Shown piece after piece: positions 1 to 8,814 of a stretch of DNA of 64,000 nt (position 1 is its first letter; each line of letters begins with the position of its first letter). The notes beneath the pieces were generated by a model, which made no database searches, was not told the origin of the DNA, and saw only the letters and a program-made list of their open reading frames with translations. Origin of the DNA: Dorea longicatena (GTDB taxonomy: Bacteria > Bacillota > Clostridia > Lachnospirales > Lachnospiraceae); contig NZ_CP100126.1 in assembly GCF_024168045.1 (NCBI RefSeq), forward strand, positions 823,501 through 887,500, written 5' to 3'. A program made the position numbers and the translations under genes.

Positions 1-406
1 TGTACAGCGAGCAGCATCTGTTAAAGTAACCACACCTGTAGATCCGTCAACAGGTATACATAAAGTAGTCATCATTGCAAAACTTTCAAGATATGAGAAA
101 CTGAAGACAGCCCTTAATGATCTTGGTGTAACAGGTATGACCGTTACCCAGGTTATGGGATGTGGAGTTCAGAAAGGTGCAGGTGAGAAATACCGTGGAG
201 TTGAGATGGATATAACGGTACTTCCAAAGGTTAAGGTAGAAGTTATCGTCGGAAGCATTTCAGTAGAGAAAGTGATTGACACTGTGAAGAGAACACTTTA
301 CACTGGTCATGTCGGAGATGGAAAGATCTTTGTTTACAATGTACAGAAAGTTGTGAAAGTTCGTACCGGTGAGGAAGATTATGAAGCATTGAAGGATGTA
401 GAGTAA
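1..406 (+). CDS. P-II nitrogen sensor domain, 5' partial, probably C-terminal part of an ammonium transporter fusion
   Basis: The frame is open from base 2 to the stop at 404-406. The readable protein has about 20 residues of linker (RAASVKVTTPVDPSTG) and then a complete P-II fold: beta1 HKVVIIAKL, the GMTVTQVMGCGVQKG segment, a T-loop containing the YRG tyrosine, and the C-terminal GHVGDGKIFV element. P-II proteins bind ATP/ADP and 2-oxoglutarate and gate AmtB-type channels. A free P-II protein would begin with Met right at beta1. Here there is no start codon in front of that strand and the frame runs off the window edge, so I infer an Amt-P-II fusion. A separate P-II gene with an upstream start outside the window is the alternative. 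Confidence 0.85.
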   Translation, partial: VQRAASVKVTTPVDPSTGIHKVVIIAKLSRYEKLKTALNDLGVTGMTVTQVMGCGVQKGAGEKYRGVEMDITVLPKVKVEVIVGSISVEKVIDTVKRTLYTGHVGDGKIFVYNVQKVVKVRTGEEDYEALKDVE

Positions 407-441
407 GGAGAATGTTTACGGTATTATACTGATTTGCAGCG

Positions 442-483
442 AAAAGAGATGTATATGATATAATTTCATGTACGTCTCTTTTT
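442..483 (+). terminator. Rho-independent terminator of the P-II gene
   Basis: AAAAGAGA (442-449) pairs with TCTCTTTT (475-482), and the inner bases (GTATATGA / TTCATGTAC) extend the stem. A T-run follows. It lies 36 bp after the stop codon. Confidence 0.75.
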
Positions 484-499
484 AGATTACATAAGAGGC

Positions 500-529
500 T
501 TGACAAATAAAACAACTTGAGATTATAAT
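500..529 (+). promoter_or_regulatory. sigma-A promoter of tmRNA
   Basis: TTGACA at 500-505 and TATAAT at 524-529 with an 18-bp spacer, about 50 bp upstream of the mature tmRNA 5' end. The intervening bases would be a 5' leader removed by RNase P. Confidence 0.75.
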
Positions 530-579
530 TAAATTTACGTAAAGACAGTCTGCAGACCAGAAGAAAGCATTTAGATTTA

Positions 580-927
580 GGGCTTGTACTGGTTTCGACG
601 GGGGTCTGGAAGTTGGAGAAGCCATCCGTAGCGGGACACTACGTTAAAAGTTCCACTTAAATATAAACGCAGACAATACAGAATTAGCGTACGCAGCCTA
701 ATTAGGCCGCAGTCGGCCCCAGATCATCCGCTGTCCGGGTCACCGGCTTCAAACAGGCGGAGCACTTCGTTTCCAAAGCTTTGAGGAGATGGAAGAACTT
801 ATGAAGCTACTAAAGTGAGGAACCTGTCATTAGGTGCCGCATGGAGGGAATGTTAATATAATGACTGTGATGGGAGATGCTCGAATGGATGGGCTTTCGG
901 ACGCGGGTTCAACTCCCGCCAGGTCCA
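580..927 (+). ncRNA. ssrA: transfer-messenger RNA (tmRNA)
   Basis: tmRNA rescues ribosomes stalled on broken mRNA and tags the nascent peptide for proteolysis. The 5' end carries the hallmark GGCTTGTACTGGTTTCGACG. The 3' end carries the tRNA-like T-arm GCGGGTTCAACTCCCGC. The acceptor stem pairs 580-586 (GGGCTTG) with 920-926 (CAGGTCC), including two G-U pairs. Base 927 is the discriminator; CCA is not encoded (the genome reads CTA), so it must be added. The tag frame starts at the GCA resume codon 669 and reads ADNTELAYAA, then TAA at 699-701. The A at -4 of the resume codon fits the usual trans-translation signal. Confidence 0.95.
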
Positions 928-1058
928 CTATAATATTAAGTAATACGGAGAACGTGTCATGGGCGGGTTTTCTTATATACTTAAGAACACAGAGGAAAGT
1001 CATAGTTTCTGAAGAATCGGTAAACTAGGGCTTTTCTTTTTATTTACGCGAGCAACGA

Positions 1059-1137
1059 GCCAAAGTCCGTGCTTGCACGAGACCTTGGCGACTGCCGCGA
1101 TAACTTGAGAAACTCGCGAAGCGTGTTTCTCATAGTT
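1059..1137. repeat. REP-like pair of hairpins in the intergenic region
   Basis: Two strong palindromes lie back to back. The first (1059-1089) pairs GCCAAAGTC with GACCTTGGC (one mismatch) around CGTGC-TT-GCACG. The second pairs GAGAAAC (1107-1113) with GTTTCTC (1125-1131) around CGC-GAA-GCG, and AACT/AGTT extends it to about 1102-1137. No coding frame is supported. The form resembles bacterial interspersed palindromes; copy number cannot be judged from one window. Confidence 0.5.
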
Positions 1138-1204
1138 CGTAATTATGAAAAACAAGGAAGCAACAAAATAAGAGAAGAAACAAATAGATTAACAGGAGGG
1201 TATT

Positions 1205-2083
1205 ATGAGTGAGAAATCGTTGAGTAAAAATACAAGAAAAAATGTGATCCTGCTGCATATTGCAGTTATGTGCTTTAGCTTTTCAGGAGTGATCGGTCAG
1301 TATGTACAGGTACCGGCAGTACAGGTGGCAATGGGAAGAGTTATCTGTTCTTCACTGCTTTTGCTGGCAATATCTCTGGTCTGCAAGGATAAGCTGACGC
1401 TTGATTCAAAGAAAGATTATGGTCTTATGATCATGACAGGTGTGGTAATGGCAATTCACTGGTCAAGCTTCTTTCAATCCATCCAGACATCGTCTGTAGC
1501 AATTGGAACGATTACATTCTCTACATTCCCGCTGTTTCTGACGTTTTTAGAGCCGTTATTATTTCATGAGAAGATTCGTGGCAGGAATATTTTGAATGCA
1601 CTGATCCTTCTGCTGGGAGTATTGATCACAATTCCGGAGTTTTCTGTGGAGAATAAAGTAACGGTCGGAATCATCTGGGGAATGATTGCGAGCTTTACAT
1701 ATGCAGTGATGACATTGTCGAACCGGTATTTTGCCAACAGATACAAAGGACGTACAATCTGTCTATATGAACAGGGAACAGCAGCTGTTGCACTGCTTCC
1801 GGCACTGGGATTGGTGAAAGCGGACTGGCGTCCGGTGGATTTTGCAGGAGTTGTAACGATTGGCTTTTTGTGTACGGCAATTGCATATTCTTTATATGTG
1901 ACGGCGCAAAAGGGTGTGAAAGCACAGACAGCGGGAATTATCTCAGGAATGGAGACGGTGTACGGCATCGTATTTGCACTTCTGTTCTTAAGAGAGATCC
2001 CGACAGTCAGGGAACTGGTCGGAGGAGCGGTGATACTTGGAATTGCATTTTATTCGTCCCTGCACAGTGAGGACGAATTGTAA
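1205..2083 (+). CDS. EamA/DMT-superfamily drug/metabolite transporter
   Basis: A 292-residue polytopic membrane protein. About ten hydrophobic segments are arranged as two five-helix EamA halves (roughly 15-150 and 155-290), the usual RhaT/EamA layout. The second half opens with a typical VGIIWGMIASFTYAVMTLS segment. Its role is export or import of a small metabolite across the cytoplasmic membrane; nothing in the sequence fixes the substrate. The start is set by AGGAGG at 1195-1200, six bases before the ATG. It stands alone between the REP-like hairpins and the two-component operon. Family assignment is secure, function is not. Confidence 0.85.
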   Translation: MSEKSLSKNTRKNVILLHIAVMCFSFSGVIGQYVQVPAVQVAMGRVICSSLLLLAISLVCKDKLTLDSKKDYGLMIMTGVVMAIHWSSFFQSIQTSSVAIGTITFSTFPLFLTFLEPLLFHEKIRGRNILNALILLLGVLITIPEFSVENKVTVGIIWGMIASFTYAVMTLSNRYFANRYKGRTICLYEQGTAAVALLPALGLVKADWRPVDFAGVVTIGFLCTAIAYSLYVTAQKGVKAQTAGIISGMETVYGIVFALLFLREIPTVRELVGGAVILGIAFYSSLHSEDEL

Positions 2084-2170
2084 GAAATTTTTAAGAATTG
2101 CATCGGGAAATATTTAAATCATGAGCGGTATAGTATGGCTGTAAAGAAAAAGAGGGGAGAGACGAAAGAA

Positions 2171-2893
2171 ATGGAGGCAGAAAAAATATTAGTAGTAGAT
2201 GATAATAAAGAAATCGTCTATTCCATCAGTGAACTGTTAAAATATGAAGGCTATGAGATTTTGAAAGCTTATGATGGTATGGAAGCACTGGATATCATGG
2301 AGCGGGAGAATGTAGACCTGATCCTTCTGGATGTGATGATGCCAAGGCTCAATGGTCTGTCGGCGTTGATGAAACTGCGTGAGAAAAGCAGGATCCCGGT
2401 GATCATCCTGTCGGCCAAGACAGAAGAAAGTGATAAGGTATCGGGACTTACGCTTGGGGCAGATGATTATATCGAAAAGCCATATAATCCGGCAGAATTG
2501 ATTGCAAGAGTGAAAGCACATTTACGCAGATACCGTGTATGGAGTAACATGGAAGCGGAAAAAAAGAAAGATCCGGATCAGATTGTGAATGGCGGACTGG
2601 TACTTGATAAGAAACAGAGAGTGATCTTTGTTGAAGGAGAAGAAGTGCATCTGACGGCAACGGAGTATAAGATCCTGGGGCTATTGATGGCGCATCCCGG
2701 GCAGGTATTTCCGGCAGAGCAGATTTATGAGAATGTATGGCAGGAAACAGCAGATTATACTGTAGAGAATACTGTAATGGTACATATCCGTCATATCAGG
2801 GAAAAAGTGGAGATTGATGCGAAGAAGCCAAGATATGTAAAGGTGGTGTGGGGAATTGGATACAAAATGGAAAAATATGGTAAAAGCAATTAA
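2171..2893 (+). CDS. OmpR/PhoB-family response regulator (VanR-like)
   Basis: 240 residues. The N-terminal receiver domain (about 4-118) has the acidic pair in VVDDN, the phospho-acceptor Asp in LLDVMMP, the Ser/Thr of ILSAK and the Lys of EKPYNP. The C-terminal winged helix (about 142-236) has the LTATEYKIL and VHIRHIREKVE motifs that contact DNA. The frame also runs up to an ATG at 2135, but AGGGGAGA (2153-2160) precedes the ATG at 2171 and the conserved receiver starts there, so I chose 2171. It overlaps the histidine kinase gene, which is expected to phosphorylate it. The following ABC transporter is a likely target, as in peptide-antibiotic resistance modules. Confidence 0.9.
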   Translation: MEAEKILVVDDNKEIVYSISELLKYEGYEILKAYDGMEALDIMERENVDLILLDVMMPRLNGLSALMKLREKSRIPVIILSAKTEESDKVSGLTLGADDYIEKPYNPAELIARVKAHLRRYRVWSNMEAEKKKDPDQIVNGGLVLDKKQRVIFVEGEEVHLTATEYKILGLLMAHPGQVFPAEQIYENVWQETADYTVENTVMVHIRHIREKVEIDAKKPRYVKVVWGIGYKMEKYGKSN

Positions 2894-4136
2894 AAAGTTT
2901 ATAAAAGAATATTATGATTGCGTATTTGGATTTCTGCTGTTTATAATTGGAAGCTTCCTGTTCTTTGTGGTGTTAGTGAACAGATATTATTTCAGTACAT
3001 GGGGCGTATGGAGAATCTGCTTGATCGGCAATATCCTGGTGCAGCCGGGAATCTGCCTGCTCGTACGCAGGTATATGAAACTGAGATATCGGAACTGGAG
3101 TCAGAAAGGGAGTGCAGAGACCTATCTGCAGGATACAGAAGACAGTATCTATTATCAGACCTGGAAGGCGAAAGAAAAACAGTCGGAAAAAAGATTTCGG
3201 AATATACTGGCGGTAGAACTGTCGGCAGCAGCGGCATATCTTTTCTTTATCAGTTACAGCAGCGGATGGGGATGGAATTATGCGGCCGGATATATGATGG
3301 TAGCAACGGTGTTTATAGAATATATCTGCTGCCGGGAAGTGATCCAGAGATACTGGAGAAATGAGCTGGATCAGATCATGGAGCAGACGGAGAGCTTCTT
3401 TCAGAAGCGTCTGGAACAGGCGCTGGAGATTGAACGGAAGAGTCTGGAAAAGGTATCGAGAAGTGACCAGTTAAGAGTAGACTTGATCACAAATGTATCG
3501 CATGATCTGAAGACACCACTGACTTCCATCGTCGGATATCTGGAACTGATCAAAAAAGAAGAATTAAGTGATGTAGTGAGGGACTATGTAGACGTGATAT
3601 CGACAAGAGCAGGAAAGCTTGGTGAGATGATCAACAGCCTGTTTTCGCTTGCAAAAGCGAGCAGTGGGAATGTAGAACTTCACAAAGAAACTTTTGAGCT
3701 TAATCGACTGATGGAACAGATATTTGCAGATATGGATGACCGGATAAAAGAAAGCGGGCTGAAATTTGTAACTCAGCTTACGGAAGAAGATACGGCAATT
3801 TATTCTGATAATTCATATTTTTACCGGATCTGCCAGAATTTGGTGGAAAATGCGCTGAAGTATTCGGCGAAAGGAACCAGGGTATTTATAAAGACATATA
3901 AAAAGGAAGCGGGTACAGATCAGAAAATGGTATTAGAGATTACGAATACATCCGGATATGAGATGGATTTTGAAAAAGAAGATATCATCGAACGGTTTTC
4001 AAGAGGCGACAAGGCAAGAACCAGTGAGGGTAACGGACTGGGACTTGCAATCGTAAGTACCTATGCGAAAGCACTGGGAGGAGAATTTGATATTAAGATT
4101 GACTGTGATCAGTTCAAAGCAATCGTTTCGATATAA
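2877..4136 (+). CDS. VanS-like sensor histidine kinase
   Basis: About 419 residues. Four hydrophobic segments lie in the first 170 residues (for example FGFLLFIIGSFLFFVVLV), with very short external loops, so this is an intramembrane-type sensor. HisKA H-box NVSHDLKTPLTSIVGYLE, N-box NLVENALKYS and G2 box EGNGLGLAIVSTYAK are all present, so the catalytic core is intact. The start could be TTG 2856 or ATG 2877; both overlap the response regulator, which ends at 2893, so translation is coupled. The stimulus is unknown. The neighbouring MacB/FtsX transporter suggests cell-envelope or antimicrobial-peptide stress, by analogy with Bce/Van modules. Confidence 0.88.
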   Translation: MVKAIKKFIKEYYDCVFGFLLFIIGSFLFFVVLVNRYYFSTWGVWRICLIGNILVQPGICLLVRRYMKLRYRNWSQKGSAETYLQDTEDSIYYQTWKAKEKQSEKRFRNILAVELSAAAAYLFFISYSSGWGWNYAAGYMMVATVFIEYICCREVIQRYWRNELDQIMEQTESFFQKRLEQALEIERKSLEKVSRSDQLRVDLITNVSHDLKTPLTSIVGYLELIKKEELSDVVRDYVDVISTRAGKLGEMINSLFSLAKASSGNVELHKETFELNRLMEQIFADMDDRIKESGLKFVTQLTEEDTAIYSDNSYFYRICQNLVENALKYSAKGTRVFIKTYKKEAGTDQKMVLEITNTSGYEMDFEKEDIIERFSRGDKARTSEGNGLGLAIVSTYAKALGGEFDIKIDCDQFKAIVSI

Positions 4137-4176
4137 TAAAATGTATAAAAGCAATCTAGATCCCGGAGAAGGGAAT

Positions 4177-4213
4177 GAAAGGATGACGTACGCAGGACGC
4201 CATCCTTTCTTAA
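4177..4213 (+). terminator. terminator after the two-component operon
   Basis: GAAAGGATGACGT (4177-4189) pairs with ACGCCATCCTTTC (4197-4209) with one mismatch and a short loop, followed by TTAAT. It separates the kinase from the ABC operon, which has its own promoter. Confidence 0.65.
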
Positions 4214-4273
4214 TATGTATATGTACTCGATTTTTCTGAAAAGTCCTGTAAAAGAGTTTCGAAAATGATTTCG

Positions 4274-4322
4274 TTGACAAATGAATAAGTTTAAACTAAC
4301 ATTAGTTATATAAATATAACTA
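4274..4322 (+). promoter_or_regulatory. promoter with palindromic operator for the MacB/FtsX ABC operon
   Basis: TTGACA (4274-4279), 17-bp spacer, TAACAT (4297-4302). A perfect palindrome TAGTTATAT-AA-ATATAACTA (4303-4322) sits directly on the expected +1. AACTA (4294-4298) and TAGTT (4303-4307) form a second, overlapping inverted pair. The position is typical for a repressor or for OmpR-type repeats. The adjacent response regulator is the obvious candidate, but this is inference. Confidence 0.65.
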
Positions 4323-4340
4323 TAACTATGGAGGAGAACG

Positions 4341-5039
4341 ATGTTTCTGGAAATAAGAGGAATCAAAAAATCATTTGGAACAGGAGACAGCTGTGTAAAT
4401 GTGTTGAAAGGATTGGATCTGAATATAGAAAAAGGAGAATTTTGTGTTTTGCTGGGACCATCGGGGTCTGGTAAATCAACATTACTGAATATCATCGGAG
4501 GAATTGATGGTGCGGACGAGGGCAGTATTACGATAGAAGGCGAACGTCTGGAGGATATGACGGAGAAGAAACTTTCACTGTATAGAAGAAAGCATCTGGG
4601 ATACATATTCCAGATGTATAATCTGATACCGAATCTGACGGTACGGGAGAACATTGAAGTGGGGGCATATTTAAGGGAGCAGCCATTAGATGTGGATGAA
4701 TTATTACATACGCTGGGACTTTACGAACATCAGAGAAAACTGCCGAATCAGTTATCAGGAGGACAGCAGCAGAGAACTGCAATCGGACGTGCAATCGTCA
4801 AGAATCCGGATATTCTGTTGTGTGATGAGCCGACCGGCGCTCTGGATTATCATACATCAAAGGAAATTCTGAAACTGATCGAGACGGTCAATCAGAGATA
4901 TGGCAATACGATTATCATGGTTACACATAATGATGCAATCAAAGACATGGCCGACAGAGTAGTGAAGCTCAGAGATGGAATGATCCGGAAAAATTACAGA
5001 AATGAAGTGAAGATTCCGGCAATCGATCTGGAATGGTAA
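4341..5039 (+). CDS. ABC transporter ATP-binding protein (MacB/LolD/BceA-like)
   Basis: 232 residues, a stand-alone nucleotide-binding domain. Walker A GPSGSGKST, Q-loop FQMYNLIPNLTVREN, signature LSGGQQQR, Walker B ILLCDEPTGALD and switch His VTHND are all intact. The MYNLIPNLTV/TGALD features are those of the MacB/LolCDE/BceA class, which works with FtsX-fold permeases. The next gene encodes exactly such a permease 14 bp downstream. It starts after GGAGGAG at 4330-4336. It powers mechanotransmission or extrusion of an envelope-active molecule; the substrate cannot be read from the sequence. Confidence 0.92.
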   Translation: MFLEIRGIKKSFGTGDSCVNVLKGLDLNIEKGEFCVLLGPSGSGKSTLLNIIGGIDGADEGSITIEGERLEDMTEKKLSLYRRKHLGYIFQMYNLIPNLTVRENIEVGAYLREQPLDVDELLHTLGLYEHQRKLPNQLSGGQQQRTAIGRAIVKNPDILLCDEPTGALDYHTSKEILKLIETVNQRYGNTIIMVTHNDAIKDMADRVVKLRDGMIRKNYRNEVKIPAIDLEW

Positions 5040-5053
5040 GGGGGACATGACAA

Positions 5054-7366
5054 ATGAAAAGTCCTTTAAGAAAAAGATTACCGCGGGAACTAAAAAGTGA
5101 ATTTGGAAAGTATTTAGTTGTCTTTATCATGATGGCAATCACGATTGCATTTGTATCCGGATTTCTGGTGGCGGATGGAAGTATGATCCGGGCATACGAT
5201 GACAGCTTTCAGAAATATAATATAGAAGATGGGTATTTCCGGACGAAAAAGAAGCTGACTACAACTCAGAAAGAAGACATCGAAAAATCGGATGTAAAAA
5301 TATATGAGAATTTTTATATAGAACAAAAGCTGACGAACGGAAGCACTGTGCGGTTTTTTAAGAACCGGAAAGATGTAGATAAGGTATGTCTGATGAAAGG
5401 AAGGATGCCGGAAAAGTCCGGTGAGATTGCCGTGGACCGTATGTATGCAGAGAATAACAGTCTGGAAATCGGAGACTGGGTAAAGAGTGGAAAGAGGGCA
5501 TTTCGGATTACGGGACTTGTGGCTCTTTCGGATTACAGTGCATTATTTCAGAATAATAATGATACGATGTTTGATTCTGTAAAGTTTGGAGTGGCGATCG
5601 TTACAGACAAAGATTTTGAAGCATTAAACCAGGTGAAACTACAGTATAATTACGCCTGGGTTTATGATAAAAAACCGGAAACAGAGAAGAAAGAAAAGAA
5701 AATGGCAGAAGATCTGATGGAAGACATGACTGGTGTTGTGACGCTGGAAAGTTTTGTGCCGCAATTTCAGAATCAGTCGATCTGTTTTACCGGGGATGAT
5801 ATGGGAAGTGACCGTGCGATGATGGTTATGCTGCTTTATATCGTAATGGCAATTCTTGCATTTGTCTTTGGAATTACGATCAGTAATACGATAAGAAAAG
5901 AAGCCGGAGTTATCGGTACGCTTCGTGCATCCGGATATACAAGACGTGAACTGATCATACATTATATGTCGCTTCCGGTTGTGATCACGCTGATCGGTGC
6001 GCTGGTTGGAAATATTCTTGGATATACGTTATTAAAGCAGGTATGTGCCGGTATGTACTATGGAAGTTACAGCCTTCCGACATATGTAACGATCTGGAAT
6101 GCGGAAGCATTCTGGATGACGACGGTTGTGCCGGTTATTATTATGCTGACCATTAACTCTGGTATTTTATATTACAAATTAAGGCTGTCACCACTTAAGT
6201 TTATAAGAAGAGATCTTTCTTCACGAAAACAGAAGAGAGCGGTACATTTGAGCACAAAGCTTGGAATTTTCCGAAGATTCCGTCTGAGAGTTATTTTCCA
6301 GAATATCAGTAATTATATGGTGCTGTTTGTAGGAATCCTGTTTGCCAATCTGTTATTATTCTTCGGATTGTTGCTGCCATCCGTATTGGATCATTATCAG
6401 GAAGAAATTCAGGGAAATATGCTGGCGAAATATCAGTATATACTTGAGGTTCCGACAGAGGCAATGAGTGGAAGTAAACTGGAAAGTTTACTGGCGCTGA
6501 TGCAGTATTCCAACGGGACAGAGACAGAGAATAAAACTGCAGAAAAATTCAGCGCATATACATTAAATACAATTCCGGGACAGGCGAAGAGTGAAGAAGT
6601 GATGCTGTACGGAGTAGAACCGGACAGCAGATATATCAAGGCAGATCTGGGGAAAGGAGTCTATGTATCAGCTGCATATGCAGACAAATATCAGGTGGAA
6701 CCGGGAGATAAGATCACGTTAAAAGAAAAATACGAGCGGAAACGTTATACATTTAAAGTAGACGGAATCTATAATTACAGCGGAGCTGTCAGTGTATTTA
6801 TGAGTCGTGATAAGCTGAACAGGACATTTGATCTTGGAAATGATTATTATGCAGGGTATTTTTCAAATACAAAGATCAGGGATATTGATGAGAAATACAT
6901 CGGCACCGTGATCGATTTGGAGGCATTGACGAAGGTTTCGAGACAGCTGGACGTATCTATGGGAAATATGATGGGACTGGTCAATGGATTTGCAGTCATG
7001 ATCTATATGATCGTCATCTATCTGTTGTCAAAGATCATTATCGAGAAAAATGCACAGTCTATCTCTATGACAAAGATACTTGGATATACGAACGGAGAGA
7101 TCAGCAGGCTGTATATTATGTCGACAATGCTTGTGGTTATCATAGAACTGCTTATAAGTCTTCCGATTGAAAAGGCAGTGATGAATGTGATCTTCCGTGC
7201 AATGATGATGTCAAGTATGACAGGTTGGATCACACTGTGGATCGATCCGAAAATATATGTGGAAATGTTCCTGGTTGGATTTATTACCTATGTGGCGGTA
7301 GCACTTCTGGAATATCGGAAGATCAAAAAGGTTCCGATGGATGAAGCGTTGAAGAATGTAGAATAG
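5054..7366 (+). CDS. FtsX-domain ABC transporter permease
   Basis: 770 residues. One N-terminal membrane helix (about 18-42) is followed by a ~210-residue extracytoplasmic MacB-PCD-like domain. Then come an FtsX three-helix block (about 258-375, including IRKEAGVIGTLRASGYTRREL), a fourth helix near 420-440, a second extracytoplasmic region (about 445-640), and a C-terminal FtsX block (about 650-760, with SMTKILGYTNGEISRLY). This duplicated layout is usual for Clostridia permeases paired with LolD-like ATPases. The gene follows the ATPase directly (GGGGGACATG spacing) in one operon. Resistance to a host or competitor peptide is the most likely role, by context only. Confidence 0.88.
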   Translation: MKSPLRKRLPRELKSEFGKYLVVFIMMAITIAFVSGFLVADGSMIRAYDDSFQKYNIEDGYFRTKKKLTTTQKEDIEKSDVKIYENFYIEQKLTNGSTVRFFKNRKDVDKVCLMKGRMPEKSGEIAVDRMYAENNSLEIGDWVKSGKRAFRITGLVALSDYSALFQNNNDTMFDSVKFGVAIVTDKDFEALNQVKLQYNYAWVYDKKPETEKKEKKMAEDLMEDMTGVVTLESFVPQFQNQSICFTGDDMGSDRAMMVMLLYIVMAILAFVFGITISNTIRKEAGVIGTLRASGYTRRELIIHYMSLPVVITLIGALVGNILGYTLLKQVCAGMYYGSYSLPTYVTIWNAEAFWMTTVVPVIIMLTINSGILYYKLRLSPLKFIRRDLSSRKQKRAVHLSTKLGIFRRFRLRVIFQNISNYMVLFVGILFANLLLFFGLLLPSVLDHYQEEIQGNMLAKYQYILEVPTEAMSGSKLESLLALMQYSNGTETENKTAEKFSAYTLNTIPGQAKSEEVMLYGVEPDSRYIKADLGKGVYVSAAYADKYQVEPGDKITLKEKYERKRYTFKVDGIYNYSGAVSVFMSRDKLNRTFDLGNDYYAGYFSNTKIRDIDEKYIGTVIDLEALTKVSRQLDVSMGNMMGLVNGFAVMIYMIVIYLLSKIIIEKNAQSISMTKILGYTNGEISRLYIMSTMLVVIIELLISLPIEKAVMNVIFRAMMMSSMTGWITLWIDPKIYVEMFLVGFITYVAVALLEYRKIKKVPMDEALKNVE

Positions 7367-7431
7367 GAAAAAGCAGAAGGCATGAAATCAAAGCCGGCTT
7401 GTATGTGTAAAGAATAAATACAACAACTGTC

Positions 7432-7460
7432 TTGTCACATGTAAATAACAGTGGTATAAT
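7432..7460 (+). promoter_or_regulatory. promoter of the nadB-nadC-niaR operon, with possible operator
   Basis: TTGTCA (7432-7437), 17-bp spacer, TATAAT (7455-7460). ACTGT (7426-7430) and ACAGT (7448-7452) form an inverted pair spanning the -35 and spacer. The last gene of the operon encodes the NiaR repressor, so an autoregulatory NiaR site here is expected; the exact operator is my guess. Confidence 0.6.
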
Positions 7461-7544
7461 GTGAAAAGTTTAAGCGGTCAGAAGAATATATATGGAGGGA
7501 CTGTCCGTAAACGGAAAGCAGTATAGAAAAGAGGATGTTGTATT

Positions 7545-8738
7545 ATGAAACTGAATGCAGATGTAGTAATAGTCGGAAGTGGGGTTGCCGGACTTTTCAG
7601 TGCCTTGAATTTACCTGAAGAACAGGAAATCATACTAATTACCAAATCAGATCTGGAAAGCAGTGATTCTTTCCTTGCGCAAGGGGGAATCTGTGTATTA
7701 AGAGATGAAAAAGACTATGACAGTTATTTCGAAGACACGATGAAGGCAGGACATTACGAGAACCGGAAAGAATCTGTGGATATTATGATCCGTAATTCCA
7801 GAGATATTATTAATGATCTTGTGAAATACGGTGTGGAATTTGAAAAGAAGGACGGAAAATTTGCCTATACAAGAGAAGGTGCACATTCCAGACCGAGAAT
7901 CCTGTTCCATGAAGATGTGACAGGAAAAGAGATCACTAGCAAACTGCTTGCACAGGTGAAGAAGCTTGAGAATGTAAAAATATATGAATATACAAAGATG
8001 ACGGATGTGATCATCGAAAATGGAAAATGTGTGGGAATCAAAGCAGAGAATGAAAACGGAACATACGAAATCTATGCGGAGAATACAATCCTTGCAAGCG
8101 GCGGAATCGGTGGAACTTACCAGCATTCGACAAATTTTCCACATCTGACAGGAGATGCGATTGAAATAGCAAAGAAACACAACATTCGTCTGGAACATCT
8201 GGATTATGTACAGATTCATCCAACGACATTATATTCGAAGAAACCGGGAAGACGTTTCCTGATCTCAGAGTCTGTACGTGGAGAAGGTGCGGTTCTTTAT
8301 AATAAGAATAAAGAGCGTTTTGTAGATGAGTTGCTGCCGAGAGACGTGGTGACAAAAGCAATTAGAGAAGAGATGAAAAAGGATGGAACCGATTATGTAT
8401 GGCTTTCTATGGAACATATACCGAAAGAAACTATTTTAAATCATTTCCCGAACATTTATGAACACTGTCTGGAAGAAGGCTATGATGTAACAAAGGAATA
8501 CATTCCGGTCGTACCGGCACAGCATTATTTCATGGGTGGAATCTGGGTTGATTCGGATAGCAGGACGTCTATGGAGCATTTGTATGCAGTTGGAGAGACA
8601 AGCTGCAATGGTGTTCATGGTGCGAACCGCCTGGCAAGTAATTCCCTTTTAGAAAGTCTTGTATTTGCAAAACGTGCAGCAACAAAGATCAAAAAGGAAG
8701 AAACTAAGAAAAATTTGTCTGAACGAAAAGTAGTGTAA
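7545..8738 (+). CDS. nadB: L-aspartate oxidase, short form
   Basis: 397 residues. FAD-dependent oxidation of L-aspartate to iminoaspartate, first step of de novo NAD synthesis. The FAD-binding GxGxxG is at the N-terminus (VVIVGSGVAGLFSALNL). Further family motifs are SDSFLAQGGI, the substrate loop HSRPRILFHEDVTGKEI, IHPTTLY, the catalytic region ISESVRGEGAVL and the C-terminal GANRLASNSLLESLVFA. The family is usually about 500-540 residues; this one ends just after the flavin domain and lacks the C-terminal three-helix bundle, as in several Clostridia. It is followed by nadC. No nadA (quinolinate synthase) is adjacent, so that step must be encoded elsewhere. Confidence 0.92.
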   Translation: MKLNADVVIVGSGVAGLFSALNLPEEQEIILITKSDLESSDSFLAQGGICVLRDEKDYDSYFEDTMKAGHYENRKESVDIMIRNSRDIINDLVKYGVEFEKKDGKFAYTREGAHSRPRILFHEDVTGKEITSKLLAQVKKLENVKIYEYTKMTDVIIENGKCVGIKAENENGTYEIYAENTILASGGIGGTYQHSTNFPHLTGDAIEIAKKHNIRLEHLDYVQIHPTTLYSKKPGRRFLISESVRGEGAVLYNKNKERFVDELLPRDVVTKAIREEMKKDGTDYVWLSMEHIPKETILNHFPNIYEHCLEEGYDVTKEYIPVVPAQHYFMGGIWVDSDSRTSMEHLYAVGETSCNGVHGANRLASNSLLESLVFAKRAATKIKKEETKKNLSERKVV

Positions 8739-8814
8739 GATGGTATAATGAGTGCAGCGTGTGAATGCACGGATATGAAAGAGATAAATACAAAGCAGGG
8801 TAAAGGAGCACAAC

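Noticed and set aside
834..1028. 64-residue frame starting inside the 3' part of tmRNA
   Set aside because: It reads through the tRNA-like domain of ssrA and has no ribosome binding site.
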